NCBI GenBank assembly: GCA_015698045.1
Contig: BLAL01000313.1
Location: 310,001-374,000, forward strand
DNA length: 64,000 nucleotides
Source: Rhizophagus clarus
Taxonomy: Eukaryota; Glomeromycota; Glomeromycetes; Glomerales; Glomeraceae
Direction of reading: 5' to 3'
Part shown: piece after piece, positions 33,865-44,466 of the stretch
Layout of the letters: each line of letters begins with the position of its first letter
How positions within the stretch are numbered: the stretch's first letter is position 1
The notes under the pieces: model-generated
Told to the model about the DNA's origin: nothing
Databases searched by the model: none
The model's input: only the letters and a program-made list of their open reading frames with translations
Position numbers and translations under genes: made by a program

Positions 33865-34834
33865 ATGGATAAATCCCATATCGAAACTCTTGCAATAAAT
33901 ATCGTTAGTAAAGCTAACTCTCCCTTCCTCCAGTGAGAACACTAGTATTCCAAAAGTAGATCCGTGCCCAATATGCGGGGATGACATTTATATGCTTGAA
34001 CAAGACATAATCAAAGAATTTACCTTAGCTTCATGTGGGCACATTTTTCACCAGAAGTGTCTCGAAGAGTATTTGGTGGATGGTGAGACGAGTTGCCCTT
34101 TTGATGGTTGTAATAGAAATATCGAAACTTTTCTCTCTCCGGATTTTTTAAAGAGATTGCAAGACCAGAAAGCCCTCATGGACGTAGATAACAATGATGA
34201 AGCGCTTACGGAAGAATCTACAAACCAGAAAAAACGTACTAGGGAAGATAGTAACGAAACATACGAAGCGTCTCTCGGCTCCACATCTACTTCCGGTAAA
34301 AAGGCAAAGAAGACTAAGAAGCCAGTTGATAGGGATCAATCCCCTACATTGCAAAGACTGATTAAAGAGTTGACTACTACCGATCCTGGAGATGAAGAAA
34401 TTTTGCAAACCGAACCCACCTCTGAATCGAACAATGACTCAAATATCTTCCTCAACCTATATAATAAGATTGTTGCTGGTGAAGACCAACTAAAAAAGAC
34501 AACGCAAGATGTTCTTCGCCATTACTTTGATTTTGGGGATGCAATGAAGAAAAGGTATGATCATTATAGATCATCGAAACATGAAGATTTTGCCTCTGAG
34601 ACTCTAGTTGAGGATGATGTGAAGAAACAGCTTCCCAAAGATATTTCAGAAGAAGCTCTTCGAAAAAGAATTGAAAGGGCTCAAAAGGTTTATGGTCTCT
34701 TCAGTAGCATCAATGTGGATGTAAATATGGGTAGGGCTATGATAGGAAGAATTAAAACTTTTTCATTATCAACTATAACGGCCTTGTCTAAGGATGACAT
34801 TAAATACGTAATTGTTAAAGTGCTTCGGAGATAG
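33865..34834 (+). pseudogene. RING-finger protein with the shared C-terminal helical domain, one frameshift
   Basis: ATG 33865 gives MDKSHIETLAINIVSKANS, then a one-base slip near 33925 leads into SSSENTSIPKVDPCPICGDD. RING ligands are CPIC, CGHIFHQKC and CPFDGC, so it is likely an E3 ubiquitin ligase. A Lys/Ser-rich linker (KKRTRED, GKKAKKTKK, a nuclear-localisation-like segment) follows. The C-terminus (PKDISEEALRKRIERAQKVYGLFSSI, IKTFSLSTITALSKDDI) is homologous to the C-terminal domain of the 27952 protein. The start could instead be downstream, in which case the gene may be functional. With the F-box proteins, this is the third predicted ubiquitin-pathway gene in the cargo. Confidence 0.72.
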
Positions 34835-34980
34835 TGTTATGAAAACAGCCGAAAGGCGCGATATCCGCTTAGCAGGTCAGGGTTCGCTATGCGAACGACC
34901 GCATATATTAATAAAGTTTAATTATTTATTTTTAAATTGTTACTGGCTACTGCATGATTATGATATATATCATTTTTTTT

Positions 34981-35262
34981 GATCGATACTGACCCGCATG
35001 ATTAGGATATGTATATATAAAAATTTTTTGATTGATACTAACCACTGCATAAATAGTAGACATGCATGTCCAGCGCCGACGATAGTGACACCACCTAATT
35101 AGCGGACAAAAATATTTGATCGATACCGACACTACATAATTAGCGGACATGCATGTCCAAAAATATTTGACCGACACTGCCACCACCTAATTAGCGGACA
35201 TGCATGTCCAAAAATATTTGATCGATACTAACACCACATAATTAGTGGACATGTATGTCCGG
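34981..35262. repeat. Tandem ~50-bp repeats with GGACATGCATGTCC palindromes
   Basis: Units begin GATCGATAC(T/C) at 34981, 35030, 35119, 35169 and 35220 and share AATATTTGATCGATAC and CACCTAATTAGCGGACATGCATGTCC. The 14-bp perfect palindrome GGACATGCATGTCC is at 35145-35158 and 35196-35209, with near-copies at 35058-35072 and 35247-35260. The array lies in an 820-bp gene-free interval near the middle of the element. Its iteron-like form suggests an origin or a regulatory protein's binding sites; neither is demonstrated. Confidence 0.85.
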
Positions 35263-35655
35263 GATTCCTTGGTACTGTGCCAGATTACTGCACCTGTGTC
35301 ATCTAATTTTCCCGGAATATAATTGGCCGATCATCTCGTGATTTAGCCAGGATCTAGGGTGATACATGTGATATGATATACGCCATACCACAAACCGATT
35401 TAGTCAGGCGCCGTGCATATGCATGTAAATATAAAATTAGCCCTTTTTCTTCGGCTTGGCGCTCTCTCTAGATTCGAAAAAATATGTGTTTTTAGCAGTA
35501 TGTAGTCTCGCAAATCGGCTACAAATCGATAAAGTTACTTATAAAAATGAATCCGATATTTATTATAGTATAATATTGCTAAATCAGCTAAAATCGCTAA
35601 AAAGACTATAAATCAATAAAATCGTTATATTCTGTTATTCTACCAAAACGCTAAT

Positions 35656-36483
35656 ATGGATTTAGATAGTAAAGCCCAATATAAGCTAGTTTCTGTAGAC
35701 TATAGAGATGTAAACTTCGAAATATATAGAAGAATATTAGATGCATTATCTCCTTTAGCTGAACGATATGATCACGAAACACCAGAAATGTGGTGCTCTC
35801 ATATTCGTGATCCATTTAGGAAAATACTAGAAGATAACCCAAGAATTCTTTCTAAGAATGGATACATTACAATGTGTGGAAATTTAATTGAAAGAAGTGA
35901 TAGAGTTCATAGGCATCCATCAAATTACATATATTGTAGTGTATGCGACTCCTTAGTTTTCATATCTGAAAATGGTCTTGGTGGTCTTCCCATAACCTAT
36001 CGAGATAACCACTTGAAAAGATGCATTTCTGGAAATAGTATTTCAAATGAACATGCGAGAAGAAATGAAATTCTCCAATCTATTGATAGAAGGGAATTTC
36101 GGATCTGGCAATATAAGCAATATATATTAGAGGAAGAGGCTAAAATTAATCGTCTCCGTCTAGAGCTTTTCTCCCAATCTACCTTACACTCAGAAAAGGA
36201 TAAATTGGCATCTGTATCATATGATCTTGATGCACGTTCAACTAGCTATGAAACATATAGGCAGGTTAAAGTGACCATGGCAAAAGATACTATGCCAAGT
36301 GCTCCAGATTTAAATCCATTTCGTGTTTCACCTGCCAGGCAAGAAATGATTCTACCAACTTCTTATCAGTCATTGAATTGGCCGAGAGGCGCTACGCATA
36401 GAAGTAATACAAGTGAAATATTTATCTCATCTCGGTATGCTAAACAAAATAACTTATTACCATCTATAGACCATCTTAATTGA
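35656..36483 (+). CDS. Zinc-knuckle-like hypothetical protein
   Basis: Intact 275-residue frame starting MDLDSKAQYKLVSVDYRDV. Centrally, IYCSVCDSLVF...YRDNHLKRC gives a C2HC zinc-binding pattern (residues about 93-124). A basic coiled segment (RREFRIWQYKQYILEEEAKINRLRLEL) and a polar tail follow. No family is recognised. It is one of the few long undamaged genes and lies downstream of the palindromic iteron array, which makes a DNA-binding or structural role worth testing. Confidence 0.6.
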   Translation: MDLDSKAQYKLVSVDYRDVNFEIYRRILDALSPLAERYDHETPEMWCSHIRDPFRKILEDNPRILSKNGYITMCGNLIERSDRVHRHPSNYIYCSVCDSLVFISENGLGGLPITYRDNHLKRCISGNSISNEHARRNEILQSIDRREFRIWQYKQYILEEEAKINRLRLELFSQSTLHSEKDKLASVSYDLDARSTSYETYRQVKVTMAKDTMPSAPDLNPFRVSPARQEMILPTSYQSLNWPRGATHRSNTSEIFISSRYAKQNNLLPSIDHLN

Positions 36484-36772
36484 AACGGAGTACCCGCATT
36501 AAGATTGAGAGATGGTACAAAAATCACATTCGTTTAACTGGTTTAACTGACTGAGAAATATATTAATTATAGACTATTGAAGATTAATATCATTTAGCTA
36601 AAGGCGCAATGTATAATATTTTATTACGCTATATAATCTGCATACATGATCGCCTAGTATAATTGTGAAATGTATCACCTGCATTTTATGTGGAATATGC
36701 ATGATCCATCTATTCTGGGTTAGATCCTCCAATATTGTATAACTATTTTAATAAAGTATTTCAGGAAGATCA

Positions 36773-37267
36773 ATGAAGCGATCTTAGGGATTCTTGATTT
36801 CTAAATACTATAATTATGGCTTTGAAAATTTCTATGCAACAGTTATCCAGCGAGCTTACAGGAATTACAAGAAGAGACCCGAATCTTTGGCAAAACGAAT
36901 TTGGGAGGTGGTGAGGAATGATGGTACTCCTGATAGAAAGAAACTCTTAGGTATAACTCCTCGTGATACTTATCCCGCCCCTTCATGGCCTACAAGAGAT
37001 GATGAGTGGATAATTGAGAAGAAATGGCAATTATCTGTGAGATTAGCTAATGTAACATATGGTATTGTTTTTAAAAAATTATACCAGCGAGGCTATATAA
37101 TCATTAGAGGTTTGGATTGGTCTAACCAACTAAAGTGGCTACAGAATCCTGATTATTATCGTATTGATAAAGATAACATTGAATATATCATTAGAGTTAC
37201 AGAATGCGAGAAATATAAGGCTAATTCATGGAGTATAAAATCAATCTGTGAGCGTGTTGGATTATAA
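36773..37267 (+). CDS. IQ-motif protein of a Rhizophagus-type family
   Basis: The frame from ATG 36773 has an in-frame TAG at 36785; alternatively translation begins later, at a downstream start. The body contains VIQRAYRNYKKR, fitting the IQ calmodulin-binding pattern (IQ..YR....R), followed by RPESLAKRIWEVVRNDGTPD, a phrase common in Rhizophagus hypothetical proteins. About 160 residues. The function is unknown. Confidence 0.55.
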
Positions 37268-37873
37268 TTCTCGCAGTGTCAGATCATCAGATCCCGAATA
37301 TTATAATATATTGCCTAGCCACAATGCATGTTGGCATGTGCGACAGTCGTTAAGACGCTAAAGCATAAATTAGCACGTTTTCGATCCCCATTAAAGTATA
37401 TATGATGTAATAAGTGATACACCGCAAATCATCTGTAACTCTGTGTGACTGCTTGTGCGACAAAACAATTTGAAATCAACCCCAAGAATATTTCGAATTT
37501 TTTTCCCTATCTATCTGAATAGCATTTATTTATGAATTTATTTCCTCCCAGGCTACAGGCTATTCCTACTAGATTTTGTCCGGAATATATTATATAATGT
37601 TACTAGGCCTTTATTACTGAGCGGTCGGGCAGGTGAAATAAAGAAAAAAAGTATGTATATGCATATTCCCCAACGCCTTTGTAAATGTTGAGATCTTCAA
37701 TGCACATTCCACATGCCCTTATTCTCTAACACAAAATTTTGGCGTAAAAGTGTCTTGCATATTTCTCCTATCTTTTCCCCCAACACGAATGTGACTTGGA
37801 AAGAGCATGAATGGAGATTTAAAAGGGCAAGTATATAGAAATAAAGTTATTCGTCACTTTTATTTTTTCCAGC
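37268..37873. promoter_or_regulatory. Gene-free region with two TGTGCGACA motifs
   Basis: CATGTGCGACA at 37335-37345 and CTTGTGCGACA at 37452-37462 match the motif found upstream of several cargo genes, but here the nearest downstream ATG (37874) is about 410 bp away, so an intervening small gene or a lost gene is possible. I found no convincing frame between them. Confidence 0.5.
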
Positions 37874-38101
37874 ATGAATACTCATTTATCTACTAAAATT
37901 TATAATTTCTTAGTAAATGCAGAAGAAGAGCATATTACTGGAGCCTCCGTCATCTATCAAGAGATTGAAGACGACCCATGGGTATCGAAGGAAGAGTTGA
38001 GAAGTATTATATCTCAGGCAGTAATTCTAGCAAATAATCAAAATGTTCGAGGTTCTTCACGTCATACAACTCTTCTAGAAATTCTTTCAGAGGTAAGTTG
38101 A
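37874..38101 (+). CDS. Short helical hypothetical protein or first exon
   Basis: 75 residues starting MNTHLSTKIYNFLVNAEEEHIT. It ends at an AGAG/GTAAGTT splice-donor-like site at 38093, so it may be a first exon. It could belong to the 38446-39715 gene, but a simple splice does not keep the frame. Confidence 0.4.
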   Translation: MNTHLSTKIYNFLVNAEEEHITGASVIYQEIEDDPWVSKEELRSIISQAVILANNQNVRGSSRHTTLLEILSEVS

Positions 38102-38445
38102 CGACAGCTTTCTATAAAATATTAATTTTGGATGATGAAGACGCAGACAAGCGATGCCACTAAGGAAGAGAGCATAATAGTTTAAGTTCCCTATAGCCTG
38201 CCAACAGGATTTTCCTCGACAGCAGAAGGGTTCTTTAAGCTATATATACATGCTTAATTTTGTGTGATATTTTAGCATTGCACAAGATTTTTGTTTGCGT
38301 GATGGAGTAGCTAACCTCATAAAGACGAAATCTTGTTTACAATCTGACAGCGCATGCGCCTCTGGAAATAATATTATTTGTATGGGTATAAACTAATTAC
38401 TTTATGTCTGCGTTAGTTTGACATTTCATATAAAGCTATTTTTAG

Positions 38446-39715
38446 TTTACGAGCCATTGGGGTTGTAAAAGTAAATGAAGAAGAACCTCTTAGTTCAGCC
38501 CAAATCAGAAGCAATGTAAATAAGTTGAAATCTAAACTTAAAAAAAACACATCAACTCTTTATCAACATTTGTTCTCAGCTGTAAATCGAGTATCTACAG
38601 ACGAATTAACATGGAAGGTTCCGCTGGGTAGTCAAGTTATTGCAGATGAATCAGATATAATAAAGAAGTTGCCAAAACAATTACGTGAAAATTTTATGGT
38701 AGGTATTCATTAAATTAATAAATAAGAAATGTAATTCTAATCCTAATCTGTTATTAGAAACCGGTACGAAACATGGTGCCTACTACTCTTCCGGGGTTTA
38801 TACGAAAGAAATGTAATGAATTTGTACGAGATTTCGCTAGTCGTGATATTAATAAATTACCCCGAGCACTTTTACATGATGGAAGGTGAAAGGAATCAAA
38901 CGAGAAGCTTGCCAAGATCACTGATGGAATCTTGGAAACGCTGTAAGTTATTTTACTATTGTTAGATTGCAATTATGAGTATATTTATCTTAGAAGCATT
39001 AATTTCATTAGGAATGATTCTTGGAATAATTCGGCATTTAGTCCTGAAGAAGCTGAAGTATTGAATGAAGGAACTTATCTAACAAATTTGATAGTTCCAG
39101 CAATTTGAGCTAGTTTGAAAAATCTCCCACATGGGAAATTCACCTATATTAGCACGTAAGTAAAATAATATTATTTAAGACGAACTATTATAAATTTATT
39201 TACACTATTTTTTTAGGTATGAGCGACAGAGCATCGCTAGTGCAGATAGAAGAAAACGTTCAGGAAGACGCCCTGATATTATATTTGTAATGATGGATAG
39301 AGGGAAAAAATACGAACTTATGTATACAGAGTGCTCACGTCTATTTTGTACGGAATAAAAAATAAAAGACGATGCAGTAAAAATATGGCGTGAGACTAAC
39401 GATGGGATGTATTGGGTTTATAAAGGTCAGAGGCCTGAAAAGGACGAATTTGGAATAATTGGGTTGCAAGTTGCTAGATCTATATTACGACTAACTGTTC
39501 TTATCAGGGATGGAGCTAATGTAGATAGATATTATCATTTACACGAGTCAAGGATTCCTGTGCAAAAGTCAGAACCAGCTGTTATAGCGAAATTTATAGA
39601 GACTTTATTAATCTTGCGTAATATTTTGATAGTCAATATGTCCTTACTCCCTCACGGGTCTACACCTAAATCAGATAGATAGAAAGAAGATAGTACGACT
39701 GTAGATTCTGAATAA
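38446..39715 (+). pseudogene. Four-exon Rhizophagus-type family protein with four in-frame stops
   Basis: Exons of about 38446-38698, 38758-38942, 39012-39155 and 39217-39715, with GT-AG junctions in phase. Recognisable segments are TLYQHLFSAVNRV, LNDSWNNSAFSPEEAEVL, SIASADRRKRSGRRPDIIFVM, YELMYTECSRLFC and VIAKFIETLLILRNILI. The family is widespread in Rhizophagus predicted proteins; no biochemical function is known to me. Stops are TGA (after LLHDGR), TGA (after LIVPAI), TAA (after LFCTE) and TAG (after KSDR). Each is one transition from Arg, Gln or Trp codons. The splice structure is intact while the frame is not, so decay came by base substitution. Confidence 0.7.
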
Positions 39716-39914
39716 GTCATATATATATAGTAAAATTGTATTTTATTTTTTTTTCTATATCAATAAAACGCCCTAGTGGCCGATTATTTTTATACATTCA
39801 TATGTATTTTTTTTTCGTGCGGATATATGCCGGATAATAGATTTTTTCTTGCTGACCATTGGTCAGGATATCACGTGATTTTTTACTTTTGAATATTAAC
39901 TACATTACGCTAGC

Positions 39915-40214
39915 ATGCAATCCGAAATAGATGAGACCGATTCATTGAAAATATGCATTGCTAGACTTGAGGTCAAAAATGCCGAACTTAGAAAGAAGTT
40001 TGCTGAGATTGAAGCCAGGAATGCTGAGCTTAAGGCCAGAATTGCGAAATTGGAAGATGTGCAGATACAGAATGAATTGATAAAAAAACTTATTATCTGT
40101 ATCACGAAAGACGTGATCATGTATTCTTGGCAAATTTCAGCCGGGGCATCCCTGCCAAAATCACGTGAATTTTTTGCCAATCGGAGTTTTCTAGCAGATC
40201 CCTATCTGATGTGA
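39915..40214 (+). CDS. Small coiled-coil protein, third member of the N-terminal module family
   Basis: 99 residues. LKICIARLEVKNAELRKKFAEIEARNAELKARIAKLE is a heptad-rich coiled coil with the VKNAEL/ARNAELKARI phrasing of the 27952 and 29883 proteins. The C-terminal part shows no domain, so it may be a truncated relative of them. Confidence 0.5.
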   Translation: MQSEIDETDSLKICIARLEVKNAELRKKFAEIEARNAELKARIAKLEDVQIQNELIKKLIICITKDVIMYSWQISAGASLPKSREFFANRSFLADPYLM

Positions 40215-40409
40215 TGCAATCCGTGATATTGGCGTGTAGCAAAGCACCTTCGGAGAAATTCTCAAAATTTTCTTATAAAATTTCTGAATCTATAAAATTC
40301 TCAAAATTTTTATTTGTAATAATGACCGGTATACTAACACCAACTTTTCACGTATATTACTCAAAGCAACTTAACCAGCTTCCCCGTTCCATTAAAATAG
40401 ATACTGTAC

Positions 40410-41055
40410 ATGGCGACGTCTTACTTCACGAAAACATCCATTATCGATAGAACAGGCAAGTAGTATTCATCCCGAAGTGGAAGACTTGTTAAATAAGGCG
40501 GTTGGAAATTATATTAAGCAAAAAGAGCGTCAGAAGATGAAGCCCATTACTAGCGACTGTGAAACTTCGTTAAGGCAAGAAAATGAGGAATTGTGTATAT
40601 CAAAGCAGGTATTGGAAAAAAAGATTGAAGAGCTTCTCGAATTGCAAGAGCAGTATAAGTCTCGTGAGGTAGCTATGACCAGGTCTTTGGAGGAGAGTGG
40701 CGAGAAAGTCACCCAATTATCAGATTCGATAGCTTTATTCAAAAGTATAATTCCTGATACGAAGAAAGCTATTGCATCGGCAGAAAAGTCCATTGACATG
40801 TTAGAGAATAAATGCCAGCATCTGGAGAATATTATTTCTGCTAAGGATAGGAAAATTATCGCTCTTGTTGATCAGATCCTTTCTAAAACGGAGCATAGTG
40901 ATGTGACTATAGAACTGGAAATATATTCTAACACTCATGAAAGGAAATTATGGGCGAAGAGGCATAGTAAATCTGAACATGATCTAGAAATCCGGAAAAA
41001 ATATACATTTCGTCTCACTTCATCAATAGCTTTGAGGGGGGATTCTATTCATTAG
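40410..41055 (+). pseudogene. Coiled-coil protein, one probable frameshift near the start
   Basis: ATG 40410 gives MATSYFTK; a one-base slip in the AAAA run near 40432 continues as HPLSIEQASSIHPEVEDLLNKAV. The main body (to 41055) is a long coiled coil: SLRQENEELCISKQVLEKKIEELLEL, KKAIASAEKSIDMLENKCQHLENII. The 3' end overlaps the end of the convergent packaging-ATPase gene by about 11 bp. No family is recognised. Confidence 0.5.
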
Positions 41056-42572
41056 CTAGGGCACTTTTTTCAAGAATTTGGTCCCAGCCGAGGCGTATCC
41101 TATGTGGGTGTTCGTGGGGTACTGTTAAATCAAAAACAATGAATTTATGTTCACATAAAGTCTTGTCAATAATCTTAATCACACTACGCCAGTCATTGGC
41201 ATATTGACGCACAATTCTGACTAGCTCGTCTGTAGTGCAGGACCCGTTAAATAGGCAGACATGTGTAAGATTTTTTTGTATTATCTTTGGGCAGTCAAAG
41301 TAACTCTGGGATACATATATCGAAATGGCGTCCTTCAATGAAATAAGGAATAATTTTCTTTTGCACTTCCTTTGGATCAGCACATACATCTTCGAATATA
41401 GCCACCGTACCAGTTTTTGGAGAAAATGAATCTACCTTAGGAATCTTATTAGGCTCCAAAGTAAGGATGGTGCTGCAAATAAGCAATTGCGGAATAATTG
41501 CGATTTACGGTATTGCGGAACATTGCGGATTTTTAAACCTAAATATCCGCAATTCCGCAATCTGCAATTGTCCGCAATTCCGCAAATATTCCGCAATTCC
41601 GCAAAGTACCGCAATTCAATTGCGGAATAATTGCAGAATTGCGGCACATTTGCGGAATTGCGATACATTTGCGGAATTGCAATTTCGCTAAAGCAATCCA
41701 AAAAAACGTTGTGAAACGTTTTTTTTAATTAAAATATACTTTGAAAAAACGTTTCGCAACGTTTTTTCTTTAAATTAATTAAAAAAACATTTCGCAACAT
41801 TTTTTCTTTAAATTAATTAAAAAAACGTTGCAAAACGTTTTTTTTAATTAAATATACTTTGAAAAAATGTTTCGCAACGTTTTTTCTTTAAATTAATTAA
41901 AAAATATTGCGAAACGTTTTTTTTTAATTAAATATACTTTGAAAAAACGTTTCACAACATTTTTTCTTTAAATTAATTAAAAAAACGTTGCGAAACGTTT
42001 TTTATTAATTAAAATACTTTGAAAAAACGTTTCGCAACGTTTTTTCGTTAAATTAATTAAAAAAAACGTTGCGTAAACGTTTTTTTTATTAAATCGGTTC
42101 GGTAAACTGCCAAAACCGATCAGGTGAATTGCGGAATTGCGGTTCACTAACCGCAATTCAACTCCAAAATCCGCAATATTGCGGATTTGATAAATCAATT
42201 GCGGCACCATCCTTACTCCAAAGCCCGGAATGTGATATTTTCACGATATGGCCTTGGACTATTTGCAATTATCTGATATGCCGATTCGAGGTACATATAT
42301 TTTGGTTCCTCAAGATTGTGGCCAATTAATAGCAAATCATCATTCTTGATATAACGCGTCCCTCCTTTCTTCCCATTAAACATTCGATAAAGCTTATTTC
42401 CAAGCATGAGATTGAGAACCTCATTAGTCTTCCCTGAATTAGTACGGCCTGAAATTAGTAATGTGAAAGGCCATTGGGGAACACTCGAATTGGCATTGTA
42501 TTTTTGGGCATCTTTGATCTCGTTAATATGGTATACCAGCCTTTCAACTGGCTCAAGTTTCTTTATTTTCAT
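41045..42572 (-). pseudogene. A32-like (FtsK/HerA) DNA-packaging ATPase split by a MITE
   Basis: N-terminal segment 42572-42224 contains Walker [19 protein letters not shown] and [11 protein letters not shown] 754-bp MITE (41462-42215, TSD CTCCAAAG) interrupts the gene; the other side continues [23 protein letters not shown] (Walker B, IFED), then PYFIEGRH. A frameshift or small deletion near 41325 precedes [28 protein letters not shown] and FIVFDL...IRLGWD. The series is diagnostic of the packaging ATPases of nucleocytoplasmic large DNA viruses and Polinton-type elements. It implies that an ancestor packaged DNA into particles. This copy cannot be functional. Confidence 0.85.
41462..42215. 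mobile_element. hAT-like 754-bp MITE with 8-bp target duplication
   Basis: The ends TAAGGATGGTGC and GCACCATCCTTA are inverted, and CTCCAAAG is duplicated exactly at 41454-41461 and 42216-42223. Subterminal zones are dense in TTGCGGAATTGCGG words. The interior (41702-42096) is about five tandem units of roughly 77 bp with AAACGTTTCGCAACGTTTT in both orientations. The 8-bp duplication is the hallmark of the hAT superfamily. No transposase frame is present. Confidence 0.9.
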
Positions 42573-42746
42573 GTCGAACTATCTTTTACTAATGATATAC
42601 TAAAAAATATATTATGAAATTTCACCCCTTGTCCAAGGACTGCGGTACATACTCCTCGAAGGAACAGTATCATGTGATAAAACACATATTTTTTCGAATC
42701 TAGAGAGAAAAAAAAAGAAAATGCCAAGAAAATAATACTCTCTGAC

Positions 42747-44417
42747 CTAACTAGAAGAACTATTCAAGAACCCTTTCTCGATTAGAGTATGTCTAATATA
42801 CGGATATAAATCAGCTGTATGAGGTACTTCAATAAGGCATATACCTTGTTTCTTGCATATATCTTGCTTCTTCTGATCGCGCATTTTCTGTTCATCCAAA
42901 TCTATCTGGCCTCTCCTATGAAACATTGAATTAAGACTATAGTGTTGCTTGCCATGAAATTCGAATCCTAGTCGCAACTCTTCGTTATATCCATCAAGTT
43001 GCATCCCATCCAAAAAATTTGGCCTACATGATGGGAATTTCTTCCCTAACAGATCCTCAAAAATATATCGGCATTGGCGTTCACCGCTTCTATGGTGGCA
43101 AAGAGGACACTATTCGAATTTTTTCATGATATACTTTAATGGATACTCCCATTGATGCGCACCATTTTCACAAGACCAAAGATATACATCATGACCATTT
43201 ATTTGCCCGGTCTTTCCAAGACATTGACCACCACGCTTCATGGCATAATCCACGGCCTGAGCTGACTTACTAGTGGAAACATAAACATAATGAACGAATC
43301 CAGTAAGGTGGTATTTCCGCATAAATTCATTTGGTGGATATTCGATTTTATCAGGTTCTTCAATCACTTGAAGTTCCTCATATTTAAAGGGTCTTTTGGA
43401 ATTTCGTCCTATCAAATGAGCAGTTGATTCAATGGGTTCATCCTCGAGATAATATAAGACCGGTTGTGGTGGATTCCTTCCAATAACAACTCTTTTGATC
43501 TTGTAAATATGCAACGACCAGTATGGATCAGTTGCTCGATGCCTGTGATCACCTTCCAACTCACCCGGTTTCAATAGATATCTAACTGCCATACCCTTCT
43601 TTAATTTTATCTCTTCATATCTCCCAATTGCCCGCTTAGCTTTACTAGAGGGTTTCGATTCAACTTCATCCAAAGTCATAGCACGAGTTGGTGACATTCC
43701 GATAAGACGAGTCTTACTATTATTCATGAAATTAATGTATTTCTGAAGGACTTTATTCCAGAGTCTTGAACGTTCTCCTTCAGCTAATCGACCCTCTATG
43801 GCGTATTGGACCTTATATATTAGTTTTGCTAAATTTTTCTTGAATGCTTTTATCAAGGCCAAGCTCTCGAAACTATAAAGATCAACAACACGTATTGTGA
43901 CATTGTACTGTTGCATCCCTCGTGAAAATGCGCCTCGGAATGAAGCATCACCATCAGTCATTAACAATGCTGGCCATGTGAGAGGATTAGAAGGATCCTC
44001 ATATATTTCTTTGATTGCGATCCAGATTTCTAAACTATTTCTCGATGTTAATGAACGCCCAGCCTTAAAACGTGTTGCTACATCTATGACTAGAAAGCTA
44101 CAAACAAATATCCTTCTACCATTCTGATCATCGTGAGTATGGAGTAATATATCGCATTGATGAACTTTATTTGGAATCCTAATCTTTGAAAAACTTGCAA
44201 TAGCTTTACATGGTAATGGCTGTAGAAAGATTTGATAGTTATATTGATGTTTTAACCATTTTGTAATATCTTTTAATCGAAAAGAATATCCTTCCTCCTG
44301 ACACACTCTATATAATTTTTTTGCATTGGGATAGAAACTGGGTATATTATAAAACAAAAGTCTACAAACTATACGGAGCTCTTCATCGGGATCTATTATA
44401 ATTTGGGGTTGGCTCAT
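42747..44417 (-). pseudogene. rve integrase fused to zinc-ribbon and PD-(D/E)XK nuclease, one in-frame TAG
   Basis: Starts at ATG 44417 ([14 protein letters not shown]). Integrase core: [10 protein letters not shown] (first Asp, about residue 89), [19 protein letters not shown] (second Asp, about 155), then [15 protein letters not shown], where the expected catalytic Glu aligns with Lys. A Zn-binding GGQCLGKTG...[13 protein letters not shown] region follows, a TAG at 43112-43110, and in the same frame [52 protein letters not shown] and [19 protein letters not shown], a restriction-like nuclease core. The continuous frame shows that the two ORFs were one gene. TAG fits TGG-to-TAG or CAG-to-TAG. 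The integrase probably produced the 5-bp GTACT duplication. The ATG is 49 bp from the divergent Gag start. Confidence 0.82.
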
Positions 44418-44466
44418 TCTCAAGATAGGATTATTATAATGGTACTATAAATTAGGATGAAATACC

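Noticed and set aside
34981..35262. CRISPR-like array
   Set aside because: The units are irregular (about 50 and 89 bp), have no unique spacers and no cas genes; eukaryotic context. Better described as iteron-like repeats.
40211..40450. 79-residue open frame overlapping the end of the 39915 gene
   Set aside because: No motif, AT-biased composition and overlap with a better-supported gene; could be part of a decayed coding region but I cannot support it.
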